DNA of 64,000 bases from Cryobacterium suzukii (GCF_004403185.1 NZ_SOHJ01000003.1:124001-188000), one strand, 5' to 3'; positions 43,945 through 54,687 are shown, counted from the stretch's first letter. Made by a program: numbers and translations. The notes: generated by a model not told the origin, from the letters alone.

Positions 43945-45330
43945 GTGGCCGCACCCACCCATCTTGATGCCGTCATCGCCCTCGCCCGCCACCGCGGCTT
44001 TGTTTTTCAGGCCGGTGAGATCTACGGCGGTTCCCGCTCCGCCTGGGACTACGGACCCCTCGGCGTCGAGCTCAAGGAGAACATCAAGAAGCAGTGGTGG
44101 CGTTCCATGGTCACGAGCCGCGACGACGTCGTGGGCCTCGATTCGTCGGTGATTCTGCCTCGCCAGGTTTGGGAGGCATCCGGTCACGTCGAGGTCTTCA
44201 GCGACCCGCTGATCGAGTGCACCAGCTGCCACAAGCGTTTTCGCGCCGACCACCTCGAAGAGCAATATGAGGAGAAGAAGGGCCGCCCGCCCGAAAACGG
44301 CCTCGACGATATCGCCTGCCCCAACTGCGGCAACCGCCACATCTGGACCGAACCGCGCGCCTTCTCCGGCCTGCTCAAGACCTACCTCGGCCCGGTCGAT
44401 GACGAGGCCGGCATGCACTACCTGCGCCCCGAAACCGCGCAGGGCATCTTCGTCAACTTCGCCAACGTGTTGCAGGCATCGCGCTCGAAGCCTCCGTTCG
44501 GCATCGGCCAGATCGGCAAGAGCTTTCGCAACGAGATCACCCCCGGAAACTTCATCTTCCGCACCCGCGAGTTCGAGCAGATGGAAATGGAATTCTTCGT
44601 CGAGCCCGGCACCGACGAGACCTGGCACCAGTACTGGATCGACACCCGCATGAAGTGGTACACCGACCTCGGCATCAATCCCGAAAACCTGCGCCTGTTC
44701 GAGCACCCGGCCGAGAAGCTCTCGCACTACTCCAAGCGCACCGTCGACATCGAGTACCGCTTCGGCTTCACCGGCACCGAGTTCGGTGAGCTCGAGGGCG
44801 TGGCGAACCGCGGCGACTTCGACCTGTCAACGCACGCCAAGGCATCCGGTAAAGACCTGTCCTACTTCGACCAGACCAAGAACGAGCGCTGGACGCCCTG
44901 GGTGATCGAACCCGCCGCCGGCCTGACCCGCTCGCTCATGGCCTTTTTGGTCGATGCGTATGTCGAAGAAGAGGTCCCGAACGCCAAGGGCGGCGTCGAC
45001 AAGCGCACCGTGCTCAAGCTCGACCCGCGACTGTCGCCGGTGAAGGCCGCCATTCTGCCGCTCTCGCGCAACGAGAAGCTCTCCCCCATGGCGCGCGAGC
45101 TCGCCGCGAGCCTGCGTCAGCTGTGGAACGTCGACTTCGACGACGCCGGAGCCATCGGCCGTCGTTACCGCCGCCAGGACGAAATCGGTACGCCGTTCTG
45201 CATCACGGTCGACTTCGACTCGCTCGACGACCAAGCCGTCACCGTGCGCGACCGCGACACGATGGCACAGGAGCGCGTGCCGCTCGCCGACCTCGAGGCC
45301 TACCTCGCGGTGCGTTTGCGCGGCGCCTAG
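43945..45330 (+). CDS. glyS: Glycyl-tRNA synthetase (class II, alpha2 type)
   Basis: A 461-aa single-chain enzyme of the eukaryote-like alpha2 group, starting at GTG 43945 after GGAG. N-terminal motif [26 protein letters not shown], a zinc site with CTSCHKRF and CPNCG, motif 2 [19 protein letters not shown], motif 3 [10 protein letters not shown] and a C-terminal anticodon-binding domain. It charges tRNA-Gly. The gene stands alone and ends before a hairpin made of two genus heptamers. Confidence 0.97.
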   Translation: MAAPTHLDAVIALARHRGFVFQAGEIYGGSRSAWDYGPLGVELKENIKKQWWRSMVTSRDDVVGLDSSVILPRQVWEASGHVEVFSDPLIECTSCHKRFRADHLEEQYEEKKGRPPENGLDDIACPNCGNRHIWTEPRAFSGLLKTYLGPVDDEAGMHYLRPETAQGIFVNFANVLQASRSKPPFGIGQIGKSFRNEITPGNFIFRTREFEQMEMEFFVEPGTDETWHQYWIDTRMKWYTDLGINPENLRLFEHPAEKLSHYSKRTVDIEYRFGFTGTEFGELEGVANRGDFDLSTHAKASGKDLSYFDQTKNERWTPWVIEPAAGLTRSLMAFLVDAYVEEEVPNAKGGVDKRTVLKLDPRLSPVKAAILPLSRNEKLSPMARELAASLRQLWNVDFDDAGAIGRRYRRQDEIGTPFCITVDFDSLDDQAVTVRDRDTMAQERVPLADLEAYLAVRLRGA

Positions 45331-45340
45331 CCCTCAAAAA

Positions 45341-45360
45341 ACGGATGCGCAGGCATCCGT
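45341..45360. terminator. Hairpin of two inverted CGGATGC motifs
   Basis: ACGGATGC (45341-45348), loop GCAG, GCATCCGT (45353-45360): an 8-bp perfect stem starting 11 nt after the glyS stop. It is a likely terminator built from the genome-abundant heptamer, preceded by six A. Confidence 0.6.
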
Positions 45361-45376
45361 CAGGCAGAATAAGACC

Positions 45377-46417
45377 ATGAAAGCGGTCTATTTCGAAGAG
45401 TTCGGTGTTCTCCCGGTGCTGCGCGAGGTGCCGGAGCCGCTGCTGAGCGCGGCCGGCGTGATCGTGCGGGTGGAGGCCACCGGCCTCTGCCGCAGCGACT
45501 GGCACGGCTGGCTCGGCCACGACAGCGACATCGCACTGCCGCACGTCCCCGGACATGAACTGGTCGGCGTGATCGATGCGGTCGGGCCGCTCGTGCGCCG
45601 GTTCCGAGTGGGCCAGCGAGTGACCGTTCCCTTTGTTTGCGCCTGCGGCGAGTGCCCGGAGTGCGACGCCGGCAACGGGCAGGTTTGCCGCAACCAGACC
45701 CAGCCAGGGTTCACCCACTGGGGTTCCTACGCCGAGCGGGTCGCGCTGCACAACGCCGATGTAAACCTCATCGCCATCCCCGACGATCTCGACGCCGGGG
45801 CCGCTGCGCTACTCGGCTGCCGGTTCGCCACCTCGTATCGTGGGCTCGTGCACCAGGCGAACCTCAAGGCGGGCGAGACTCTGGTGGTCGTCGGCTGTGG
45901 CGGAGTGGGCCTCAGCGCGGTGATGATCGGGCAGGCGCTTGGCGCCACCGTCATAGCCGTCGACATCAGTGGCGACGCGCTCGAGGCGGCGACCCGCGTT
46001 GGGGCGGCGCACGTGGTCAACTCGGCCGGGCTCGGCGACTCCGAGGTGGTCGATCGTATTCGAGCGCTCACCGTGGACGGCGCACAGGTGAGCCTTGAGG
46101 CGCTCGGCCGGGAGAATACGGTGGCCATCAGCATCCGCTCGCTGGCTACTCGAGGACGGCACGTGCAGATCGGGTTACTGGCCGACGACCCGCGGATGCC
46201 GCTGGGTACGGTCATCGCGCGGGAACTGACCGTGCTCGGCAGCCACGGCATGCCCGCCCACGACTATCCGGCCCTGCTCGACCTCGTGCTGAGCGGCCGG
46301 CTGCGACCGCAAGACCTGATCAGCCGCCGAATCACCCTGGCCGAAGCGCCAGCAGCACTGGCCGCCATGTCAACTTCCGCCCCGCCCGCTGGCGTCACCC
46401 TGATCGAGCTGGGCTAA
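45377..46417 (+). CDS. Zinc-dependent alcohol dehydrogenase
   Basis: A 346-aa medium-chain dehydrogenase. The catalytic zinc Cys is in [10 protein letters not shown], with His-Glu in PGHELVG. The structural-zinc loop [17 protein letters not shown] is complete, and NAD is bound through [13 protein letters not shown]. The family covers alcohol, sorbitol and threonine dehydrogenases; substrate not resolved. The C-terminus overlaps the convergent hemA stop by 4 nt. Confidence 0.88.
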   Translation: MKAVYFEEFGVLPVLREVPEPLLSAAGVIVRVEATGLCRSDWHGWLGHDSDIALPHVPGHELVGVIDAVGPLVRRFRVGQRVTVPFVCACGECPECDAGNGQVCRNQTQPGFTHWGSYAERVALHNADVNLIAIPDDLDAGAAALLGCRFATSYRGLVHQANLKAGETLVVVGCGGVGLSAVMIGQALGATVIAVDISGDALEAATRVGAAHVVNSAGLGDSEVVDRIRALTVDGAQVSLEALGRENTVAISIRSLATRGRHVQIGLLADDPRMPLGTVIARELTVLGSHGMPAHDYPALLDLVLSGRLRPQDLISRRITLAEAPAALAAMSTSAPPAGVTLIELG

Positions 46418-47787
46418 GAGGCGATCGCACCGGCGTCGGCGGCATCCGCTGCGCCGGCAGCTGGCAGGGTAACGTCGATACCGAACAGGGCGTCCAGCCC
46501 GGTGAGGTAGGCGTCCTGCTCGCCGGCGCGGGCCAGTTCGCGGGCGCGAACCATGGGGGCGTGCAGCAACACGCCGGCCAGGTGCCGCAGGGCCGACTCG
46601 GTCGCTTCGCTCGAATCACCGCGGCTGCGAGCCCGGGCGATTTCAGCGTCGCGCAGCTCGAACACGTAGCTGCGCAGGGCAACGACGGCCGGGGTCAGGC
46701 TTTGCTCTTCGGCGACGTCGGAGAACTTGCGGGCGGCCTTGCCCACGATCTCGCGGGCATCGGTTGTGGCATTGAGCTCCTCGAGCGGCGCATGGATGCT
46801 GATTGTCTCGAGGTCGAGCAGTTCGACACCGGGTACCAGGGTGACATCGGGTGCCACGTTGCGGGGCAGCCCTAGGTCGATGATGAGCTGCGGTGGCGCT
46901 GCGGGGCCGGCATCGGCCGGGCACAGGCGGGCCGGGGCATCGGCGGTCGCGCCGGAAATCCCGAACGGGTCCACGCCGATCTCGGTGCGCCCGCGGGTGA
47001 TCAGGGCTGCATCGATGACGTGGTCATCGCGCAGGGTGCAGGTGACGACCACGTCGGCGCGGGCAACCTCAGCGGCGAAATCCTCGGTGGGAACGGCTTC
47101 AATACCGTGCGACGCGGCGAATCCGACGGCGCGACCGGAGGGCGAGTAGACCCGCACGTTCTCGGCCCCGCGGTCACGCAGGGCGGCGAGGGAGGCGCCG
47201 GCATAGCGGCCGGTGCCGACCAAAAGCACGCGGGCGCTCGACCAGTCGCTGACCCGGCTTTCGGCCAGTTCGAGGGCGAGACGCACGATCGAGCGACCGG
47301 CTGAGCCGATGCCGGTGCGGTTCTTGACACCGCGCGAGGTCTGGGACGCCCGCTGAAAGAGGCGCTCGAGCTCGGGGCTCGTGGTGCCGTCGGCGCGAGC
47401 CTGCTCGAGCGCGCGGCGCACCTGGCCGGCAATTTCGACCTCGCCGACGACGACGGATTCGAGACCGCTCGTCACGGCGAACAGGTGCTCAGCGACGCCA
47501 TTGCCGTGCACGAGGGTGAGATTGTCGCGCAGGGTGTCTGCGTCAAGGCCGCTGCTGGCGCTCACGGCCTCGATGGCGGCGTAGACGGCGGGAAGAGGCG
47601 ACACGCCGTAGGGCTCATTGAGGTCGAGGTAAGCCTCAAACCGGTTACAGGTCGCGACAACGACGGCACCGCTGAGCGGTCCGTGCTGCTCTACCATGCG
47701 GGTGGCCGATGCGCCCCCGCCCACAGACAATTTCTCCAGCACATCGAAGGTGGAGTTTTTATGACTGGCGGACAAAAGAATAAGCAC
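46414..47787 (-). CDS. hemA: Glutamyl-tRNA reductase
   Basis: A 457-aa enzyme. I start it at GTG 47787, giving [19 protein letters not shown], the usual N-terminus; the frame extends 31 codons further without homology. Catalytic Cys47 lies in [13 protein letters not shown], and [13 protein letters not shown] and the NADPH Rossmann [17 protein letters not shown] follow. It reduces glutamyl-tRNA to glutamate-1-semialdehyde, the committed step to haem. It is divergent from hemE, with about 50 bp between them, so their promoters overlap. Confidence 0.95.
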   Translation of the reverse strand: MLILLSASHKNSTFDVLEKLSVGGGASATRMVEQHGPLSGAVVVATCNRFEAYLDLNEPYGVSPLPAVYAAIEAVSASSGLDADTLRDNLTLVHGNGVAEHLFAVTSGLESVVVGEVEIAGQVRRALEQARADGTTSPELERLFQRASQTSRGVKNRTGIGSAGRSIVRLALELAESRVSDWSSARVLLVGTGRYAGASLAALRDRGAENVRVYSPSGRAVGFAASHGIEAVPTEDFAAEVARADVVVTCTLRDDHVIDAALITRGRTEIGVDPFGISGATADAPARLCPADAGPAAPPQLIIDLGLPRNVAPDVTLVPGVELLDLETISIHAPLEELNATTDAREIVGKAARKFSDVAEEQSLTPAVVALRSYVFELRDAEIARARSRGDSSEATESALRHLAGVLLHAPMVRARELARAGEQDAYLTGLDALFGIDVTLPAAGAADAADAGAIAS

Positions 47788-47838
47788 TACGCAATTGTAC
47801 GACTCAATGCTGTACGCTTTCGGCGCGCGCCGCCAGCG

Positions 47839-48981
47839 ATGTTTGAGAGAATGGTCGAGATGATCCTCGACGCGCAGCATCCACTCTCCTCCGGCCTCAC
47901 CGCCGACTCCCGCCTGATCCAGGCCTATCAGGGCACTCGGCCCGCCGTGACCCCGGTGTGGTTCATGCGTCAGGCCGGCCGATCGCTGCCGGAATACCGT
48001 GAGCTACGCGTTGGAACGCGCATGCTCGACGTGTGCCTCGACCCCGAATTGGCGAGCGAAATCTCGCTGCAGCCGGTGCGTCGGCACCAGGTCGATGCCG
48101 GAATCTTCTTCAGCGACATCGTCGTTCCGCTCAAGCTTGTCGGGGTCGACGTGTCGATCGTGGCCGGCAAGGGCCCCGTTCTTGGCAAGGCCGTGCGCAC
48201 CCGAGCGGATGTCGATGAACTCACCGCCCTCGACCCCACCCTGCTCGATACGGCCCTCGCACCGATCAGTGCGGCCGTGGCGCTGGCGGTGTCCCAGCTC
48301 GGATCGACCCCGCTGATCGGCTTCGCCGGCGCCCCGTTCACGCTCGCCGCGTACCTGGTCGAGGGCGGTCCGTCGAAGGACCACATCCACGCCCGTACCC
48401 TCATGCATGCCGAACCGGAAGCCTGGGCCAAGCTCATGGCCTGGACCGCCGACGTCACCGGTCGGTTCCTGCGCGCGCAGGTGCTTGCCGGCGCTAGTGC
48501 TGCCCAACTGTTCGACTCGTGGGCCGGAGCGCTTTCGTTAGCCGACTATGCGGCATCCGTTGCCCCCGCGTCGGCCGCGGCGATCGCCCACGTGCGCGAT
48601 CTGACCTACACCGTGCGTGGCGCAGGAGACGAACCGACCGACCGCAACGTGCCGATCGTGCACTTCGGCGTGGGAACCGGCGAACTGCTCAAAGAAATGC
48701 ACAACATCGGTGCCGACGTCGTCGGCGTGGATTACCGGGTGCCGCTCGACGAGGCCAACCGCCGGCTGGGCGGCGCCGTCCCGCTCCAGGGCAACGTCGA
48801 CCCCGCGCTGCTCGCGGCGCCATGGTCGGTGCTCGAAGCGCACGTGCGCGACGTGCTCGAACGTGGACGCACCGCGCCGTCGCACGTGCTCAACCTCGGC
48901 CACGGCGTTCCGCCCGACACCGACCCCGACGTGTTGACCCGGCTGGTCAGCCTCGTGCACGATGTGAGTGCGGCCGATTAG
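47839..48981 (+). CDS. hemE: Uroporphyrinogen decarboxylase
   Basis: A protein of about 380 aa. In-frame ATGs at 47839, 47851 and 47860 are all possible; the last best fits the family N-terminus. Hallmarks: [66 protein letters not shown] and VPLQGNVDP. It decarboxylates uroporphyrinogen III to coproporphyrinogen III. First gene of the rightward haem operon; hemY follows after 10 nt. Confidence 0.96.
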   Translation: MFERMVEMILDAQHPLSSGLTADSRLIQAYQGTRPAVTPVWFMRQAGRSLPEYRELRVGTRMLDVCLDPELASEISLQPVRRHQVDAGIFFSDIVVPLKLVGVDVSIVAGKGPVLGKAVRTRADVDELTALDPTLLDTALAPISAAVALAVSQLGSTPLIGFAGAPFTLAAYLVEGGPSKDHIHARTLMHAEPEAWAKLMAWTADVTGRFLRAQVLAGASAAQLFDSWAGALSLADYAASVAPASAAAIAHVRDLTYTVRGAGDEPTDRNVPIVHFGVGTGELLKEMHNIGADVVGVDYRVPLDEANRRLGGAVPLQGNVDPALLAAPWSVLEAHVRDVLERGRTAPSHVLNLGHGVPPDTDPDVLTRLVSLVHDVSAAD

Positions 48982-48991
48982 GAGCAGCAAC

Positions 48992-50509
48992 ATGACCACA
49001 CCGATCGACGTACTCGTGATTGGCGCAGGGGTGGCCGGCCTGGTCGCCGCCCGCGAATGCGCCCAGGTGGGGCTCCGCGTCACCCTCATTGAGGCAACGG
49101 ATGCCGTCGGCGGCCCGGTGGCCGGCCACGTTCTCGACGGACTCACCCTCGACAGCGGCGCCGAAAGCTTCGCCGTTCGCGGCGGCACCGTGGCGTCATT
49201 CATCGAGGACCTCGGTCTCACCGATCAGGTTGTCGCTCCGAACGTCGCCGGCGCATGGTTGCACCTTCCGGCTCTCAAAGCCGGTTCCCCAGCGGATACC
49301 TCGGTCAGCGTTCCGCTGCCAAAGGCCGGCGTGCTCGGAATTCCGGGTTCCCCGCTCGCCGACGACGTGCGCCGCGTCATCGGCTGGAAGGGGGCGCTGC
49401 GCGCCTACGGCGACCGGCTCATGCCCGTGCTCACGATCGGCCGAGAGCACAGCCTCGGCGACCTGGTGAAGAAGCGCATGGGAGCGCGTGTGCTCGACCG
49501 CCTCGTCGAGCCCGTCGCCTCCGGCGTCTACACGACGAGCGCCGTCGACCTCGAAATTGACGTCGTTGCCCCCGGACTCAACCGCGCCCTCACCACGGCC
49601 GGCTCGCTCTCCGGGGCCGTCTCGGCCCTGCGATCCGGCGCCCCGGCCGGCTCCAACGTGGGCGGACTGCTCGGCGGCATGGCCAGCCTGCCCGCCGCCA
49701 TCGTTGCCGCCCTGGAACACCACAACGTGACAATTCTGACCGGCACCACGGCCGAGAGTCTGACTCATTCCGGCACCGACGACGCGCCCACCTGGGCCGT
49801 CACCGTCACCCGGCGAGCGGATGCCGACCCCGCCGACCCACACGCCGAGCCCACGACTGACACCCTCACCGCCCGCTATGTCATCGTCGCGACCCAGGGC
49901 GCGCAGGCACTGCGACTGGTCAATCCGCTCGGCGCACAGTTCGACGCGCTCGCCGAACTTGACTGGCCGGCCCCGACCGCCGTCACCCTCACTTCGCTCG
50001 TGCTCGACGCACCCGCCCTCGACGCGCACCCGCGCGGCACCGGTGTGCTCGTGTCGATTGATGCTCCCGACGTCACCGCGAAGGCGCTCACCCACGTCAC
50101 CGCCAAATGGGCCTGGGTTGCCGAAGCCGCCGGCCCCGGCCGTCACGTCGTGCGGTTGTCCTACGGTCGGGCCGGTCAGTCCAACCCGACCGACGCCCTG
50201 ACCGACGATGAACTCCAGGCACTCGCGCTGCACGACGCATCCGTGCTGCTCGGCGTTCCTTTGCCGGCCGGCTGCGTGCGAGCCTTTGCCCGCACCGAAT
50301 GGCGCGACGCACTGTCACCCGCCACTCTCGGAGCGCCCGAACGTGCGCAGCAGGTGGGCGAAGCCGTCGCCGCGACCCCCGGGCTGGAGATCACCGGTGC
50401 CTGGTTGGCCGGAACGGGCCTTGCCTCGGTCATTCCGCACGCTCTCCAGGCCGGCGACCGCATTCGGCACGCCGCCCTCGGCCTCAACATCTCCGCGCCA
50501 GATCTCTAG
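48992..50509 (+). CDS. hemY: Coproporphyrinogen III oxidase (HemY/CgoX type)
   Basis: A 505-aa FAD enzyme starting at ATG 48992 (AGGAG upstream). FAD motif VLVIGAGVAGLVAARE, GGPVAGHVLDGLTLDSGAESFAVR-type substrate region and a C-terminal GxGL-type motif (WLAGTGLASVIP). With ChdC and HemH nearby, it should oxidise coproporphyrinogen III to coproporphyrin III using O2, as in the Gram-positive haem route, rather than protoporphyrinogen IX. Confidence 0.93.
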   Translation: MTTPIDVLVIGAGVAGLVAARECAQVGLRVTLIEATDAVGGPVAGHVLDGLTLDSGAESFAVRGGTVASFIEDLGLTDQVVAPNVAGAWLHLPALKAGSPADTSVSVPLPKAGVLGIPGSPLADDVRRVIGWKGALRAYGDRLMPVLTIGREHSLGDLVKKRMGARVLDRLVEPVASGVYTTSAVDLEIDVVAPGLNRALTTAGSLSGAVSALRSGAPAGSNVGGLLGGMASLPAAIVAALEHHNVTILTGTTAESLTHSGTDDAPTWAVTVTRRADADPADPHAEPTTDTLTARYVIVATQGAQALRLVNPLGAQFDALAELDWPAPTAVTLTSLVLDAPALDAHPRGTGVLVSIDAPDVTAKALTHVTAKWAWVAEAAGPGRHVVRLSYGRAGQSNPTDALTDDELQALALHDASVLLGVPLPAGCVRAFARTEWRDALSPATLGAPERAQQVGEAVAATPGLEITGAWLAGTGLASVIPHALQAGDRIRHAALGLNISAPDL

Positions 50510-50624
50510 CCGAAACTGTGCACTTCCTGTATTGATACGAGCGCAACCAGACATACCCGCACCACCTGAGTCCAAAACGGCGAAGCGGGCTACTCTGGGG
50601 GAACCTTACGAAAGTGGAGACTCA

Positions 50625-51008
50625 ATGCGCGGAAAGCTTCTGTTCATCACGGGCGGACTCGTCGGCTATGTGCTCGGCGCACGTGCTGGCCGTAAACGCT
50701 ACGACCAGATCGCCGCCGCTGCCAATGATCTCTGGAACGCCAAGCCCGTTCAGCGCCGGGTGACTGAGGTACGCGACGCCGCCCTCGAACTGGTCGGCGA
50801 CGTTCCCGCCACCCTGTACAAGGTCGGTAAGAAGGCCGTCTCACAGGCCGCGGCGAAGAAGAAGCAGGCTGCTGGCAAAACGGATGCCTACGCCACGCCG
50901 GCCGCGAAGGCCAGTACCGCCACGAGCCGTACTGCCGCCGCAAAGCCCAAGCCGAAGGCGACCCCCATGGCGACCCCCACGGCGGCAGACGATTCCACGG
51001 CGCAGTAA
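50625..51008 (+). CDS. YtxH-like small membrane-associated protein
   Basis: A 127-aa protein. The N-terminus MRGKLLFITGGLVGYVLGARAGRKRYD is a glycine-zipper-like hydrophobic segment seen in actinobacterial YtxH-type proteins. An amphipathic middle (about 30-85) and an Ala/Lys/Thr-rich, probably disordered tail follow. No known enzymatic role. It lies inside the haem gene cluster with two other envelope genes. Confidence 0.75.
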   Translation: MRGKLLFITGGLVGYVLGARAGRKRYDQIAAAANDLWNAKPVQRRVTEVRDAALELVGDVPATLYKVGKKAVSQAAAKKKQAAGKTDAYATPAAKASTATSRTAAAKPKPKATPMATPTAADDSTAQ

Positions 51009-51074
51009 GCGCGCAACAGCTCGTAGAATTCAGACACCTGAAACCCCGACACCCGAGTATAGGGAAGGCAATCC

Positions 51075-51494
51075 GTGACTAGCAGTGGATTCAACCCGAA
51101 AAGCAAGCGCCCGTTGCTTGCACTGATCGGGGAACTGCCCGGCCAGATCAGCGCCCTCGTCAGGGCCGAACTGGATGCTTTCAAAGCCGAGTTCGTTGCT
51201 AAGGCCAAGAATTTCGGGGTCGGTGCCGCCCTCTTCATTGTGGCCGCTGCCATCCTCTTTTTCGCCCTCGGGGTGTTCGTCGCCCTCGCTGTGATCGCGT
51301 TGGCCCTCGTGCTGCCGCTCTGGCTGGCCACACTCATCGTGGCGGTCGCGCTGGTGCTCATCGCCGTCATCCTGCTGCTTATCGGTGTCAACCGGGTGAA
51401 GGCGGCCACGAAACCCGATCCGGAGGGTGTGCACGCGAGCATCCGTCACGACGTTGATGCATTCAAGGGAGTTGGCGAATATGACCATAAATAA
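51075..51494 (+). CDS. Holin-superfamily-III-like (Actinobacterial Holin-X) membrane protein
   Basis: A 139-aa protein, GTG 51075. A basic N-terminus and amphipathic helix (LIGELPGQISALVRAELDAFKAE) precede two long transmembrane helices (FIVAAAILFFALGVFVALAVIA and a Leu/Val-rich second). The domain is named for phage holins, but this group is chromosomal and widespread in actinobacteria, usually beside a DUF3618 gene as here. It overlaps the next gene by 14 nt. An envelope role is inferred. Confidence 0.8.
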   Translation: MTSSGFNPKSKRPLLALIGELPGQISALVRAELDAFKAEFVAKAKNFGVGAALFIVAAAILFFALGVFVALAVIALALVLPLWLATLIVAVALVLIAVILLLIGVNRVKAATKPDPEGVHASIRHDVDAFKGVGEYDHK

Positions 51495-51774
51495 CCCCGA
51501 GCTCACCGAGGCTGGCAGGGACAAGCGCGACATCGATGACCTGCGCGCCGAAGCGCGGCAGGCGCGCGCCGAGCTCGCTTCGACGCTCGATGCTATCGAG
51601 TACAAGTTCAATTTGCCCAAGCAGCTGCGCATTAATCGCCGTCGCCTGACCCATGCCCTGCGCCAGCTCGGCGAGGACAGCCCGGCCGCCCTCGTGGGAA
51701 TTGCGCTCAGCGCGGCGACCGTGGTCGGCGTTATCGTCTGGTTCGGCGCTTCCGCGGTGGTTAAGAACCGCTAG
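51481..51774 (+). CDS. DUF3618-family membrane protein
   Basis: A 97-aa protein. A coiled, charged N-terminus with RAEARQARAELASTLDAIEYKF is the DUF3618 signature; a C-terminal transmembrane helix follows (GIALSAATVVGVIVWFG). The start is ATG 51481 within the preceding gene. The pair is a conserved actinobacterial unit of unknown function. Confidence 0.85.
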   Translation: MTINNPELTEAGRDKRDIDDLRAEARQARAELASTLDAIEYKFNLPKQLRINRRRLTHALRQLGEDSPAALVGIALSAATVVGVIVWFGASAVVKNR

Positions 51775-51856
51775 TTCCGATCAAACCGGGCGAGTCAGTT
51801 CACAGAATCGCAGCGCTCATTTTGGTGCCGGGCTCAATAAAGAGCAAACTAGACCT

Positions 51857-52609
51857 ATGACTCACCCGGCTGCCGGAGAGGCAGTAACCAACGTTCAGCC
51901 CGCCACCCCTACCGATTCCGAAGTACCCGCGGCTTCGCCGCAAGGTTTCGCCCTCTTTACCGTTCTGCGAAGAGATCCGAACAACCCGGATGACCTCGAC
52001 GGCCGCGATGTCCCGCACGCGGTCAATGAGCTCGACGACGTTGTCGCCCTGATCGAAGCCGAGGGCGTTACGGTTCGCGGTTTCTACGACGTCTCCGGAC
52101 TCAAGGCCGATGCCGACGTCATGATCTGGACCCACGCCGACGAGGCTGAGACCCTGCAGTGGGCCAACCGCGAGCTGCGCCGCAGCCGCCTGCTTAAGAG
52201 TCTCCTACCCACCTGGAATGCCATGGGGGTGCACCGCGACGCCGAATTCAACAAGAGCCACGTGCCCGCTTTTTTGCGCGGCGTAGAACCCAAGGCCTGG
52301 CTCACGATCTACCCCTTTGTGCGCAGCTACGAGTGGTACCTGCTGCCCGACGACGAGCGCAGCAAGATGCTCGCCGACCACGGCCGCAAGGGCGCCGCTT
52401 ACCGTGGAGCCCTGGCCAACACGATCTCGGCTTTCGCCCTTGGCGACTACGAGTGGCTGCTGCCGATCGAGAGCGACGAACTCACCGAACTGGTCGACCT
52501 GATGCGCGGCCTGCGTGAAACCGAAGCCCGCCGCCACGTGCGCGAGGAGATCCCGTTCTTCACCGGACGCCGCATCTCCACCGCCGAGGTCGTCGAGGTT
52601 CTGCAGTAA
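51857..52609 (+). CDS. chdC: Coprohaem decarboxylase
   Basis: A 250-aa chlorite-dismutase-fold protein. Proximal haem ligand His175 lies in ADHGRKG, catalytic Tyr152 in IYPFVRSYEW, and His135 in NKSHVPAF. Their spacing (17 and 23 residues) equals that of His118, Tyr135 and His158 of the actinobacterial enzyme from Corynebacterium diphtheriae, so this is the actinobacterial clade that uses a distal His. It decarboxylates coprohaem to haem b with peroxide. The stop overlaps the hemH start (TAATG). The N-terminal 28 residues are an unstructured extension. Confidence 0.95.
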   Translation: MTHPAAGEAVTNVQPATPTDSEVPAASPQGFALFTVLRRDPNNPDDLDGRDVPHAVNELDDVVALIEAEGVTVRGFYDVSGLKADADVMIWTHADEAETLQWANRELRRSRLLKSLLPTWNAMGVHRDAEFNKSHVPAFLRGVEPKAWLTIYPFVRSYEWYLLPDDERSKMLADHGRKGAAYRGALANTISAFALGDYEWLLPIESDELTELVDLMRGLRETEARRHVREEIPFFTGRRISTAEVVEVLQ

Positions 52610-53733
52610 TGACCACGTACGACGCCGTTTTGCTGGCCGGTTTCGGCGGCCCCGAAGGCCAGGACGACGTGATTCCGTTCCTGCGCAACGTGACGGGCGG
52701 CCGTGGCATCCCCGAGGAACGCCTCGAGGTCGTGGCCAAGCACTACCGCCACTACGGCGGCGTCAGCCCGATCAACGACCAGAACCGTGTGTTAAAAGCT
52801 GCGCTTCAGGTCGAACTGACCCGTCGCGGCATCGACCTGCCCGTGATCTGGGGTAACCGTAACTGGGCGCCGTACCTCGCCGACACGATCTCTGACGCTC
52901 ACGATGCGGGCCAAGACCGCCTGCTCGCGATCGCGACGAGCGCTTACAGCTCCTACAGCGGATGCCGCCAGTACCGCGAAGACTTCGCTGCGGCGCTGAC
53001 GACCAAGGGCCTGAACGACACGGTGCACATCGACAAAATTCGCCAGTTTTTTGACCACCCCGGCTTCGTTACCCCCTTCATCACCGGTGTCACCCAGGGC
53101 CTGCAAGACGTCCGAGATGCCATCCCCGGCATCAATGTCGACACCGAGGTCGAGATTCTGTTCTCGACCCACTCGATCCCCATGACGGATGCCAACAAGA
53201 GCGGCCCAGCCGAGCGCGGTTTCGGCGAGGGTGGCGCGTACGAAGCGCAGCACCGCGCCGTCGCCCAGGTCATCATGGACTCCCTCGTGGAACCGGCCGA
53301 TACCGAGGCGCCGCTGAAGACCCAGTGGCAGCTCGTCTACCAGTCCCGCAGCGGCCCGCCCAGCATGCCATGGCTCGAACCCGACATCAACGATGCGATC
53401 GCCCTGCTGCCCGCCCGCGGCATCCGTGCCGTCATCATCGTGCCGCTTGGATTCGTGAGTGACCACATGGAGGTCCTGTGGGACCTCGACAACGAGGCGA
53501 TGGAGACGAGCGAAAAGTTCGGCCTCCACGCCGTACGCGTGCCCACCCCCGGTGTCTCGCCCGACTTCGTAAGCGGCCTCGTCGACCTGATCGAGGAACG
53601 ATTGAACGACACCCCGACCTCCGACCGCCCGGCTAAAACCGCCCTCGGTCCCTGGTACGACGTCTGCCGTCCCGGCTGCTGCGAAAACGTGCGCCTCGGC
53701 TTCAAGCCGGCCCTCGCCGGAATGGCACCATGA
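52609..53733 (+). CDS. hemH: Coproporphyrin ferrochelatase
   Basis: A 374-aa enzyme. VLLAGFGGPEGQDDVIPFL opens it, GNRNWAPYL is the porphyrin region, and ILFSTHSIPM holds the catalytic His. Cysteines in SSYSGCRQY and the C-terminal VCRPGCCEN suggest the [2Fe-2S] cluster known from actinobacterial ferrochelatases. It inserts iron into coproporphyrin III, giving coprohaem for ChdC. Start and stop overlap both neighbours (TAATG and ATGA). Confidence 0.95.
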   Translation: MTTYDAVLLAGFGGPEGQDDVIPFLRNVTGGRGIPEERLEVVAKHYRHYGGVSPINDQNRVLKAALQVELTRRGIDLPVIWGNRNWAPYLADTISDAHDAGQDRLLAIATSAYSSYSGCRQYREDFAAALTTKGLNDTVHIDKIRQFFDHPGFVTPFITGVTQGLQDVRDAIPGINVDTEVEILFSTHSIPMTDANKSGPAERGFGEGGAYEAQHRAVAQVIMDSLVEPADTEAPLKTQWQLVYQSRSGPPSMPWLEPDINDAIALLPARGIRAVIIVPLGFVSDHMEVLWDLDNEAMETSEKFGLHAVRVPTPGVSPDFVSGLVDLIEERLNDTPTSDRPAKTALGPWYDVCRPGCCENVRLGFKPALAGMAP

Positions 53734-54683
53734 CCGTCATCCGCGTGGGCACTCGGGCGAGTGCCCTGGCCCTCGCCCAGACCCAGACCATCGTCAACCG
53801 CATCGCGGCTTCGGCCGGTGTCGAGGTTGAAATCGTGCGGGTTACCACGCACGGCGATACCTCGACCGAATCGCTCTCGAGCCTCGGCGGCACCGGTGTG
53901 TTCGCGAGCGCCCTGCGCGAAGCCCTGCTGAACGACGAGTGCGACGTCATCGTGCACTCGTTCAAGGACCTGCCGACCGAGGCGCACCCTGGCCTCGTCA
54001 TCGGCGCAACGCCCAAGAGAGCGGATGCCCGGGACGTGCTGGTGGCACGCGCCGGCTTCACCCTGGACACCCTGCCAGAGGGCGCCCGAGTCGGCACAGG
54101 TTCGCCCCGCCGGGTCGCCCAGTTGCTTGAGCGTCGGCCCGACCTCACGATCGTCGACATTCGCGGCAACATCGATACACGTGTGGGCCGCGTCACCGAG
54201 GGAGACCTCGACGCCGTCGTGCTGGCCGCCGCCGGCCTCGGACGCCTCGGTCGGCTCGATTCCCTGGCGCCCGAATTTCTCGACCTGTCGGCCTGGCCCA
54301 CCGCTCCCGGCCAGGGGGCGCTCGCCATCGAGGTGCGGAGCGGCAAGCCCGATCGCCTGCTGGGCGTGGCGCTCGAGGCCATGAACCATTCCTCGACCGA
54401 GGCGACGACCACCGCCGAACGCACGGTACTGGCCCGCCTCGAGGCCGGTTGTGCGGCACCGATCGGTGCGACCGCGGTCGTCGACGATGGCCTGCTGTTT
54501 CTCACCGCCACCGTGTACAGCCCGGATGGCTCTCGCAAGATCACCAGTTCACACGCGGCAACGCCCGATTCCCACTCTGCCCTCCATCTCACTGAAGCCG
54601 CGCTCGACGTGGCCGAACGAGTATCCATAGATCTTCTGGCCGGTGGCGCGGCCGAGTTCGCTCCCCTGAAAGTGACTGAGTGA
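53730..54683 (+). CDS. hemC: Hydroxymethylbilane synthase (porphobilinogen deaminase)
   Basis: A 317-aa enzyme. IRVGTRASALALAQTQ, HSFKDLPTEAHPG and the dipyrromethane-cofactor Cys241 in EAGCAAPIGA (E. coli Cys242) are conserved. It polymerises four porphobilinogens. Overlaps hemH by 4 nt and is followed by hemD after 4 nt. Confidence 0.97.
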   Translation: MTVIRVGTRASALALAQTQTIVNRIAASAGVEVEIVRVTTHGDTSTESLSSLGGTGVFASALREALLNDECDVIVHSFKDLPTEAHPGLVIGATPKRADARDVLVARAGFTLDTLPEGARVGTGSPRRVAQLLERRPDLTIVDIRGNIDTRVGRVTEGDLDAVVLAAAGLGRLGRLDSLAPEFLDLSAWPTAPGQGALAIEVRSGKPDRLLGVALEAMNHSSTEATTTAERTVLARLEAGCAAPIGATAVVDDGLLFLTATVYSPDGSRKITSSHAATPDSHSALHLTEAALDVAERVSIDLLAGGAAEFAPLKVTE

Positions 54684-54687
54684 CCAC

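Noticed and set aside
51075-51494. Prophage because of a holin-type gene
   Set aside because: Holin-X proteins are ordinary chromosomal genes in actinobacteria, and no other phage gene is present.
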